Shown: one piece after another, positions 1 through 5,238 of the stretch
How positions within the stretch are numbered: the stretch's first letter is position 1
Layout: the number at the start of each line of letters is the position of its first letter
From: Rickettsiales bacterium
GTDB taxonomy: Bacteria > Pseudomonadota > Alphaproteobacteria > Rickettsiales > UBA1997
Direction: 5' to 3'
Assembly: GCA_031269065.1 (NCBI GenBank)
Contig: JAIRWJ010000041.1
Span: 1 to 9,702 of the forward strand
DNA length: 9,702 nucleotides
Notes under the pieces: model-generated
The model's input: only the letters and a program-made list of their open reading frames with translations
What the model was told of the DNA's origin: nothing
Databases searched by the model: none
Made by a program: the position numbers and the translations under genes

Positions 1-1
1 C

Positions 2-961
2 AGTGATTTTATAGGTCAGGAGGAGACCAGAGGGAACCTTAGGATCTTCTTGGATTCAGCCAAAATAAGATCTAGTAGTCTTGATCACGTGCTCTTTTAT
101 GGTCCTCCAGGAGTTGGGAAGACAACTCTGGCACAGATAGTGGCAAATGAAATGGGTGTGAATTTTAAAAGTACTTCCGGACCGATTCTGTCTAAGGCCG
201 GGGATTTGGCAGCGATTTTGACAAATCTGCGGCCTAATGATGTTCTATTCATAGATGAAATTCATAGACTACACAGCAGCGTTGAGGAAATTCTTTATTC
301 GGCTATGGAGGATTTCAAACTTGATATAATAATAGGAGAAGGTCCTGGAGCGAGAAGTATTAAAATAAATCTGCCAAGGTTCACTCTAGTTGCTGCCACC
401 ACAAGGATAGGGCTGATATCCAATCCTCTTAAGGATAGATTTGGCATTCCTCTGAGACTTGGCTTCTACAAACCGGAGGAACTGGCTAGAATAATTGAGA
501 GAGATGCTCTGATTCTTGGTATAAAAATTAGTGCTGACGGAGCCAGAGAAATCTCTAAAAGGTCAAGGGGTACGGCGAGAATAGCCATAAGGTTGCTCAA
601 GAGAATTAGGGATTTTGCTATAGTGGCGCGGAAGGATTTTATAGACCAGGAAATTGTGGATTCAGCTCTGGATAGGTTACGGATAAATGGAATGGGCCTG
701 GATAGCTCGGATCTGAAATATTTGAATTTTATAGCCGACAACTACCATGGTGGTCCTGTTGGTATAGACACAATCTCTGCCGGTCTTTCGGAGGAGAGGG
801 ATTCCATAGAGGATACCATAGAACCTTACCTAATCCAGCATGGTTTCATAAACAAAACTCCAAGGGGTAGACAGTTGACTGGTACGGCCTATGAATACCT
901 AGTTAAAGAGTTCGGAGGAACTAGCGGACTAGAATCAGACGAAAAAACAGAAAATAATTAG
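2..961 (+). CDS. ruvB: Holliday junction branch migration ATPase RuvB (5' end cut by window)
   Basis: RuvB is the hexameric AAA+ motor that, with RuvA, drives branch migration of Holliday junctions during recombination and repair. The frame is open from base 2 and begins inside the conserved N-terminal segment (SDFIGQEETRGNLRIF), so about 20-30 residues lie outside the window. The TTG at 50 is not the start. Walker A GPPGVGKT is at 101-124, Walker B FIDEIH has its Asp-Glu at 254-259, sensor 1 is AATTR, and the arginine finger DRFG has its Arg at 437-439. Sensor 2 reads RGTARIAI (566-589) where most RuvBs have RGTPRIAN, so Pro and Asn are replaced. The C-terminal winged helix is intact (GGPVGIDTI, EPYLIQHGF, TPRGR), followed by a short acidic tail and a TAG stop. 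ruvA is not visible; it may lie upstream. The methyltransferase gene follows after 34 bp on the same strand. Confidence 0.97.
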   Translation, partial: SDFIGQEETRGNLRIFLDSAKIRSSSLDHVLFYGPPGVGKTTLAQIVANEMGVNFKSTSGPILSKAGDLAAILTNLRPNDVLFIDEIHRLHSSVEEILYSAMEDFKLDIIIGEGPGARSIKINLPRFTLVAATTRIGLISNPLKDRFGIPLRLGFYKPEELARIIERDALILGIKISADGAREISKRSRGTARIAIRLLKRIRDFAIVARKDFIDQEIVDSALDRLRINGMGLDSSDLKYLNFIADNYHGGPVGIDTISAGLSEERDSIEDTIEPYLIQHGFINKTPRGRQLTGTAYEYLVKEFGGTSGLESDEKTENN

Positions 962-995
962 GTGGTTTGGACAATGACATTATGGAATATAATAT

Positions 996-1613
996 ATGAA
1001 ACAATTTGAAGAAATTAAGATGCTCTACAATGGAATTTTCAAGGGTCTGAATGGCTATGGTACTAGCTTTATTGAAAAACAACGGAGGATTGACGACAAC
1101 TTTGTAAAAGATCTTATATACGGTGAAATTCCACTAGAACTGCTCTATGCGCTCCATATACTGGAGCCAACGAAAAGTTCTATGGCCGGTAGAAAGGTCT
1201 TCTACGATCTCGGATCCGGTACAGGAAATGCTGTCATAGGAAGCTATCTTATAGGTAATTTTGAAAAATATATCGGCATAGAGCTACTTGATGGTCTTTA
1301 TGACATGTCTCTGGTGGCGAAGAGGAATCTATTGAAAATCGATAAAAATGCAGAGGATTCTGTCATATTTAGACATGGCAATATCCTGGACTTCGATCTA
1401 AGCGATGGGGAAGTTCTGTTATTCTGCTGTCCGAACAGTGATGGGGAAATCAGAGCAAAAATGGAGGAGAAGTTTCTGAATCTGAAAAAAGGTGCTATAG
1501 TTCTTTCACTGATACATGTGTTCAAAGATATGAAAAACTTCTCTCTCCTAGATTCCCAAATGGTCCGGATGACCTGGGGCCAGACCCCATTAATGATATA
1601 TCAAAGACTCTAG
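996..1613 (+). CDS. DOT1-like SAM-dependent methyltransferase
   Basis: A 205-aa class I methyltransferase resembling the catalytic fold of DOT1, the non-SET histone H3-Lys79 methyltransferase family, which also has bacterial members of unknown substrate. A YGEI motif (residues 42-45) sits where DOT1 has its D1 loop before the SAM site. Motif I is DLGSGTGN (71-78), the ribose-binding acidic residue is Glu96 in YIGIELL, and motif II is GNILDFD (128-134). A helix LNLKKGAIVLS follows, and the end MTWGQTPLMIYQRL matches the DOT1 family's terminal W-G/T-x-P strand. The DOT1 Asn-Asn active-site loop is replaced by FCCPNSDGE (143-151), so activity or substrate may differ. ATG 996 is chosen because an in-frame TAA precedes it at 990; Met9 (1020) is an alternative. 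No good Shine-Dalgarno is seen at 996. It probably shares a transcript with ruvB and ends in TAG 2 bp from the mnmA stop. No secretion signal is recognisable. The fold is well supported; the substrate is unknown. Confidence 0.82.
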   Translation: MKQFEEIKMLYNGIFKGLNGYGTSFIEKQRRIDDNFVKDLIYGEIPLELLYALHILEPTKSSMAGRKVFYDLGSGTGNAVIGSYLIGNFEKYIGIELLDGLYDMSLVAKRNLLKIDKNAEDSVIFRHGNILDFDLSDGEVLLFCCPNSDGEIRAKMEEKFLNLKKGAIVLSLIHVFKDMKNFSLLDSQMVRMTWGQTPLMIYQRL

Positions 1614-1615
1614 TG

Positions 1616-2641
1616 TCAGGCTATCCAGCCGCTGCAGACCACCCTGTCGCCATCATAGAGACAGCATAGTTGCCCTCGAGTTATAGCTCTGGTCGGTTGC
1701 GTTAGAGTTATTCGAGCCCTATCGTCTTCTGCCAAGAACTCCAGTGACCCCCTCTGCTCCCGGTAGCCGGACCTTAGTTTTATGCTATATTCTCTGTTTT
1801 CTTCGACCTCTGCAAGTATATTGATACCATATATTTCCAGAGTGTTGCTGTAAAGGTTGTCACTGCTGCCAACGTAGACTGTGTTAGTTTTTTCATCCAG
1901 ACGAACCACAAATATTGGTTCTCTGCAAGATACGCCCAACCCTCTCCTCTGGCCAATGGTGTAGTTAAAAGTACCTCTGTGTTCACCAAGAATTTTGCCA
2001 TTTAGATGCCTGATCAGACCATCCTTTCCCTGAGTTTCAGCTCTTTGGGATAAAAATTCCCTATAATTAGTTTCTATGAAACACACATCTTGGCTTTCTC
2101 TCTTGTCAGCCACATGTAGCCCAATTTTTTTCGCATATTCTCTGACTTCGGGTTTGGTCAAAGAATTTAAAGGAAATATTACATGGGGTAAAAACTCATA
2201 GTTGACAGTCGAAAGAAAATAGGACTGGTCTTTATTTCTATCGGCCGCCTTTCGCAGTTCATAAATTCCATGGTTTTCGGCTACATTTGCATAATGTCCG
2301 GTAGCTATGGCGTCGGTACCAAGTTCCTTCATAAGATTTATCAGCTCTCTAAATTTTATGTACCTATTACACATACCACAGGGATTAGGAGTTTCTCCGC
2401 TTATATAGGAATCCACAAAGTACTTAACAACTTTTTTTTCGAAATTCCCAGCCACATCCAGGACAATATGTTCTATGCCAATGGCTTGGGCAACCTTTTT
2501 AGCATCATCTATAGCCGGCTGGTCACACCCCCTACCCATCTTCAGAGTGACTCCTATTGGTCTATAGCCGGTTTCCAACAATCTGGCGGCGGTGACAGAA
2601 CTGTCCACCCCACCGGACATAGCCACCAAAATCTTCTTCAC
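1616..2641 (-). CDS. mnmA: tRNA 2-thiouridylase MnmA
   Basis: MnmA adenylates and thiolates U34 of tRNA-Lys, -Glu and -Gln, using sulfur relayed from a cysteine desulfurase. The 341-aa protein has the N-terminal PP-loop SGGVDSS (9-15), the tRNA-contacting NPCGMCNRYIKF segment, in which Cys91 aligns with the E. coli nucleophile Cys102, and QDVCFIE, in which Cys187 aligns with the persulfide Cys199. DQSYFL (138-143), GQRRGLGV and the C-terminal beta-barrel are also present. The loop after TLKM is short, so the usual Cys-containing segment before DDAKKVA is largely missing and the protein is somewhat shorter than typical homologues of about 360 residues. The start is GTG at 2641, 4 bp after the rpmB stop, implying co-translation; no clear Shine-Dalgarno is seen. 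The stop is TGA, the only TGA among intact genes here, and is followed by CAC and then TAG in frame. Confidence 0.96.
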   Translation of the reverse strand: MKKILVAMSGGVDSSVTAARLLETGYRPIGVTLKMGRGCDQPAIDDAKKVAQAIGIEHIVLDVAGNFEKKVVKYFVDSYISGETPNPCGMCNRYIKFRELINLMKELGTDAIATGHYANVAENHGIYELRKAADRNKDQSYFLSTVNYEFLPHVIFPLNSLTKPEVREYAKKIGLHVADKRESQDVCFIETNYREFLSQRAETQGKDGLIRHLNGKILGEHRGTFNYTIGQRRGLGVSCREPIFVVRLDEKTNTVYVGSSDNLYSNTLEIYGINILAEVEENREYSIKLRSGYREQRGSLEFLAEDDRARITLTQPTRAITRGQLCCLYDGDRVVCSGWIA

Positions 2642-2645
2642 GGGA

Positions 2646-3017
2646 CTAAAGGTTTAGGTCAGTGCTTTCGTTTTTCTGTGATTCTTGTTTCTTCTTTCCT
2701 TCTTTGACTATTTTTATCTTCCCAAGTTCATTTTTATCCACTAATCTCCCTATAACTTTCTTTCTGAGACCCTTTCCAAACTGACTGAGTTTATTGTAGC
2801 CAAAATTGACCAGAAACGAATCCAGAGAGCCATATTTGTTCACAGTTCTCAGTGTTTTCGTAGCAATTCTCAGACTCAACCCTACCCCAAGCGCGTCACT
2901 CCGCAAAGAAACTCTCTGTAGGTTTGGTAAAAATCTTCTATTTGTCTTTATCTCCGAGTGCGAAACTTTGTGGCCCGATTGCGCTCCGGCCTTTGTTAGA
3001 CAACAACTTCTAGACAT
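2646..3017 (-). CDS. rpmB: 50S ribosomal protein L28 with extended C-terminus
   Basis: L28 is a small basic protein of the large ribosomal subunit. The N-terminus MSRSCCLTKAGAQSGHKVSH and the following KTNRRFLPNLQ match the L28 consensus (MSRxCxLTGKGxxxGNxVSHS, then KTRRRFxPNLQ). The downstream SLRIATKTLRTV and GSLDSFL segments also fit, in the alphaproteobacterial form. The protein is 123 aa, whereas bacterial L28 is usually about 60-100 aa. The excess is a C-terminal tail after about residue 95, rich in Lys, Glu and Ser (GKIKIVKEGKKKQESQ), probably disordered. It is the first gene of a two-gene unit with mnmA, which starts 4 bp downstream. A promoter-like pair lies at 3109-3136, about 90 bp upstream. 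The stop is TAG. Confidence 0.95.
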   Translation of the reverse strand: MSRSCCLTKAGAQSGHKVSHSEIKTNRRFLPNLQRVSLRSDALGVGLSLRIATKTLRTVNKYGSLDSFLVNFGYNKLSQFGKGLRKKVIGRLVDKNELGKIKIVKEGKKKQESQKNESTDLNL

Positions 3018-3061
3018 ACTCTATTCCGTGCCATTTTTATTACTACTATTACCCTGATGTC

Positions 3062-3078
3062 CGGCTAATCGCTAGCCG
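3062..3078 (-). other. Hairpin in the rpmB leader
   Basis: CGGCTA (3062-3067) and TAGCCG (3073-3078) form a perfect 6-bp stem with a 5-nt loop. It lies between the proposed promoter and the L28 start. Ribosomal protein leaders often carry autoregulatory structures, but no known L28 leader motif is recognised, so a regulatory role is a guess. There is no U-tract, so it is not an obvious terminator. Confidence 0.35.
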
Positions 3079-3108
3079 AGTGACTGATGGGGCTACCACG
3101 TAGAGCAA

Positions 3109-3136
3109 AATCTAGGCTATTTTTTGTTATAGTCAA
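3109..3136 (-). promoter_or_regulatory. Putative sigma70-type promoter of rpmB-mnmA
   Basis: Read on the minus strand, TTGACT (3136-3131) and TAGATT (3114-3109) are separated by 16 bp. The first matches the -35 consensus at five of six bases and the second the -10 at four of six. Transcription would begin near 3102 and leave a leader of about 85 nt before the L28 start, containing the hairpin at 3062-3078. Seen by eye only. Confidence 0.42.
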
Positions 3137-3181
3137 TAATAGTGGTTTTTGTAATCTAGGGGTTCACAGCATATGAGACAA

Positions 3182-3205
3182 ATTCACCCCCTTCCTCTGG
3201 TGAAT
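3182..3205. repeat. Inverted repeat ATTCACC/GGTGAAT
   Basis: ATTCACC (3182-3188) and GGTGAAT (3199-3205) are a perfect 7-bp inverted repeat with a 10-nt spacer. It could be a stem-loop or an operator. No T-run follows on either strand. Confidence 0.4.
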
Positions 3206-3365
3206 CTCCTGTAAATACAAATATAGTAGAGGCTGTGTGGTTGTTGGGAATCACAGAGCACAGAGGCAGGACATGTTCGAGCATAGGTTGTGAGCAGGCG
3301 AGAACCAGAATATCGTAGCAGCTGCCAGTTTTCGTCATATTGTCAGGAAATCTATTTCATAGTGG

Positions 3366-3408
3366 ATGGTTTTGGACGGACACTAATTCTAACCATGATA
3401 GTCCGTCC
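3366..3408. repeat. Interlocked inverted repeats (possible pseudoknot)
   Basis: GGACGGAC (3374-3381) is the exact complement of GTCCGTCC (3401-3408). ATGGTT (3366-3371) is complementary to AACCAT (3391-3396). The two pairings cross, as in an H-type pseudoknot, or could be alternatives. No T-run follows on either strand, so an ordinary intrinsic terminator is unlikely. Confidence 0.45.
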
Positions 3409-3615
3409 CTTCCCTCCAAAAGAGCTCTAAAAACTTAAAAAACCCTAGGTAGAAACTATTCAGCTGGAAAATTAGTTTTGTTTGGCGCATGCTTGGATTA
3501 GACTACAGACAGAAACAACCATAGTGGCCGAAGAGTAAAAACCTTACCCAGAACGGAAGACTGAGTAGGAAATATTTAAAAAATTTCCAAAATATATTGC
3601 ATAAATATTTTTATG

Positions 3616-3637
3616 TTCTACCTATCTGGTGGTAGAA
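3616..3637. repeat. Hairpin TTCTACC/GGTAGAA in AT-rich region
   Basis: A perfect 7-bp stem, TTCTACC (3616-3622) with GGTAGAA (3631-3637), encloses an 8-nt loop and is flanked by ATATTTT- and AAATATT-like sequence that could lengthen it imperfectly. It lies 110 bp upstream of the exported-protein gene and could be a regulator site or a weak terminator. Confidence 0.4.
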
Positions 3638-3741
3638 AATATTATTTGCCATAAGAGTATTATTGCTATATGCAAAAAACTAATTTTAGATGGGATTATT
3701 AGAGTAGTTCCACTCATTTTTACTAAATATATAAAAACCAT

Positions 3742-3746
3742 GGAGG
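3742..3746 (+). promoter_or_regulatory. Shine-Dalgarno of the exported-protein gene
   Basis: GGAGG lies 4 nt before the ATG at 3751. It is the clearest ribosome binding site in the window; ruvB's neighbour, mnmA and pheT show none this good. It fixes the start at 3751 and suggests efficient translation. Confidence 0.7.
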
Positions 3747-3750
3747 TTTT

Positions 3751-4212
3751 ATGAAAAAGAAAATCTGGAATTTCCCTAAAACTGTGCTAATACTATGCCT
3801 AGTTTGTGGACAGAGTAGTATTGTGCTAGCCGGTAGGGGAGGTAAGAGGCACAGAAAAAATAGGGGGAGTGGGGGAGGAATCAACATCGTCAATAATATA
3901 AATGTGTTTACGGTGACATCTGAATCCAACAATGGCCAAACTCAACCAGGACAAACTTATGGAAATGATGCAAACAATTTAGTTTCGCCACCCATGAATA
4001 CAGGTCGGGGAAGGCAATTTCTAGATATACCCCCTCTGGAGAATCTGCTGCCCTCTGTGTCATTTCTGGCCACATCGTCTCTGGAGGAGAAATCTATACT
4101 CCAATACGCCATCTTTGGCTGCGTTGCTGTTCAGTGCTGCAAATACACTACAGACAACCGCCAGATCAATAATAACTCGGGGCTCAAATCTAGTTTCCGC
4201 AGGAGTTGGTGA
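3751..4212 (+). CDS. Exported low-complexity protein, N-terminal part (frame 1)
   Basis: No family recognised. The start is ATG 3751 with a GGAGG ribosome binding site. Residues 1-27 are a classic Sec signal peptide: basic MKKK, a hydrophobic core TVLILCLVCG, and a likely cleavage VLA|G after residue 27. The mature protein starts very basic (GRGGKRHRKNRG), then Gly- and Asn-rich with a short hydrophobic run (INIVNNINVF), then Gln/Asn-rich disordered sequence and an amphipathic patch (DIPPLENLLPSVSF). From about 4090 the frame becomes Cys-rich and unlike its start, ending at TGA 4210-4212, while the +1 frame becomes more protein-like (NTPSLAALLFSAANTL). This suggests one gene, 3751-5017, with a shift of +1 (or -2) at about 4060-4115. 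A sequencing error, a real mutation or programmed frameshifting are all possible. A truncated 153-aa product is the literal reading. Confidence 0.7.
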   Translation: MKKKIWNFPKTVLILCLVCGQSSIVLAGRGGKRHRKNRGSGGGINIVNNINVFTVTSESNNGQTQPGQTYGNDANNLVSPPMNTGRGRQFLDIPPLENLLPSVSFLATSSLEEKSILQYAIFGCVAVQCCKYTTDNRQINNNSGLKSSFRRSW

Positions 4213-5017
4213 TGAAAATCATGGACCAGCTGTGGATGGATACAATGGCAACAGCAGACGAAGGAGGAATAGAAGAAGGAAATCGAGTAGAAATAGGAAT
4301 GAACAAAGAAAATTGGTGAAAAGATCGGAAATGTCGTATGTTCTCAGTGAAAGCGAACCAGATCACCGTGATGCAGATGTTATAACCAGAAGCACCCCAT
4401 ACAATTCCACGTCACCATATTTCAACACACCATTATCAGTGGCCTCGACCTGTTCCCTACCGCTTTCAGGCATGCCACTGTCAAATGCACAGAAACATGC
4501 CGCTCCGAACTATATGAATGTGCCTGGTCTGGAAGATTACCAGGAACATAGGACATCGACACTATCATCGGACACATCACCTTCATATATACCCACTCCA
4601 CGAAGTCTTACAGAACACTCAAACTCGGAATACTCCAACCAGATGCTCGATTATGATGACTCGGATCGTGTACAGGTTCAGAATAGTCAGAGTCCAAGAA
4701 CAAATATTAGCAGCAGCTCGCAACTTATTAGTTCACAACTAGAGCCAGTTTCTTTCTCCAATCCGTCAGCTATTGATTTTACAAGCATTCTGAGTCAATA
4801 TAATTCATATAACTCTTGGCAGCCTGATACTACAAATTTTGGATTCGGACGCGGGACATCAACACGGAAGAGAAACAAACAGAACGGATGGAATGGACTG
4901 AATCAATTCGAAAATACAAAAAGCCAGAACAAAAAACATAAAAAAGTGAAGAAATTCGCAAAAATTTTTGAGGACGAAGAAGACAGAGAAAATGTTAAAG
5001 ATGGGGATGAAAATTAA
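4115..5017 (+). CDS. Basic Ser/Asn-rich low-complexity protein, probable C-terminal part (frame 2)
   Basis: No family recognised. The frame opens before 4115 (a TTG) and overlaps the exported-protein frame by about 98 bp. No ribosome binding site precedes 4115, so it is best read as the continuation of 3751-4212 after a frameshift; an internal ATG at about 4331 is the first Met. Its order is a small-residue segment (SLAALLFSAANTL), an Arg/Lys cluster at about 4256-4325 (RRRRNRRRK, then QRKLVKR), a long Ser/Thr/Pro/Asn/Tyr-rich stretch with no hydrophobic segment, a Lys cluster near 4920-4963 (KKHKKVKKFAK), and an acidic tail (FEDEEDRENVKDGDEN). It ends in TAA, unlike its TAG-using neighbours. 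The basic clusters resemble nuclear-localisation or nucleic-acid-binding sequences, and exported disordered proteins of intracellular bacteria are sometimes effectors, but that role is inferred only. Confidence 0.6.
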   Translation: MAALLFSAANTLQTTARSIITRGSNLVSAGVGDENHGPAVDGYNGNSRRRRNRRRKSSRNRNEQRKLVKRSEMSYVLSESEPDHRDADVITRSTPYNSTSPYFNTPLSVASTCSLPLSGMPLSNAQKHAAPNYMNVPGLEDYQEHRTSTLSSDTSPSYIPTPRSLTEHSNSEYSNQMLDYDDSDRVQVQNSQSPRTNISSSSQLISSQLEPVSFSNPSAIDFTSILSQYNSYNSWQPDTTNFGFGRGTSTRKRNKQNGWNGLNQFENTKSQNKKHKKVKKFAKIFEDEEDRENVKDGDEN

Positions 5018-5120
5018 GATATAGATCTGGACTGAGACTAAGCCAGTGATTATGATAATTTGGTAACTCACCATGTCTGTAAAATGGAGAAAAAATAGGA
5101 GAGCAAGGGGGCAGAACAAG

Positions 5121-5151
5121 CTTTCCCTATAACCAATCCTTGATAGGAAAG
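5121..5151. repeat. Imperfect inverted repeat upstream of pheT
   Basis: CTTTCC-C-TAT (5121-5130) pairs with ATAGGAAAG (5143-5151) as a 9-bp stem with one bulged C and a 12-nt loop. No T-tract follows on the plus strand. It may mark the 3' end of the preceding gene's transcript or a regulator site. Confidence 0.35.
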
Positions 5152-5170
5152 GCCGTTAGCAAGTCCTAGA

Positions 5171-5199
5171 TTGACTGCACTGTGTTTGATTTTTAAAGG
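5171..5199 (+). promoter_or_regulatory. Weak putative promoter of pheT
   Basis: TTGACT (5171-5176) is identical to the proposed rpmB -35. A poor -10 candidate, TAAAGG (5194-5199), follows at 17 bp. Transcription would start about 30 bp before the pheT ATG. Only the -35 half is persuasive. Confidence 0.25.
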
Positions 5200-5238
5200 C
5201 TACAAGTTAGACTGTATCCGGCTGTTTTTAAAATAACT

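Larger units (their letters stand above)
3018..3750. other. Long intergenic region without a recognisable gene
   Basis: About 730 bp between the divergent rpmB and the exported-protein gene. No reading frame resembles a known protein, and no tRNA, tmRNA, RNase P or SRP RNA hallmark was found. The part at about 3150-3420 is more GC-balanced and holds several inverted repeats (3182-3205; 3366-3408). The part at about 3550-3740 is strongly AT-rich, with a hairpin at 3616-3637. The AT-rich half probably carries the promoter of the gene at 3751, but no convincing -35/-10 pair stands out. The middle could encode a structured RNA or be the remains of a lost gene. Confidence 0.6.
5018..5238. other. 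Intergenic region upstream of pheT
   Basis: 221 bp with no gene or tRNA seen. It holds an imperfect hairpin at 5121-5151 and a weak promoter-like pair at 5171-5199. pheS, which often precedes pheT, is absent. Confidence 0.6.

Noticed and set aside
2270..2707. 145-aa plus-strand open frame
   Set aside because: It lies antisense to mnmA and the rpmB tail, both confidently assigned; a shadow frame.
3156..3338. 60-aa open frame on the minus strand in the long spacer
   Set aside because: It resembles no known protein, has no ribosome binding site, contains an odd composition and overlaps inverted repeats; open by chance is more likely.
3728..3733. TATATA as a -10 box for the gene at 3751
   Set aside because: Transcription would begin within or at the Shine-Dalgarno, and no -35 match lies 16-18 bp upstream.
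4518..4742. 74-aa open frame inside the low-complexity gene
   Set aside because: Out of frame with the longer open frame at 4115-5017 and without a ribosome binding site; His/Arg-rich shadow of the Ser-rich frame.
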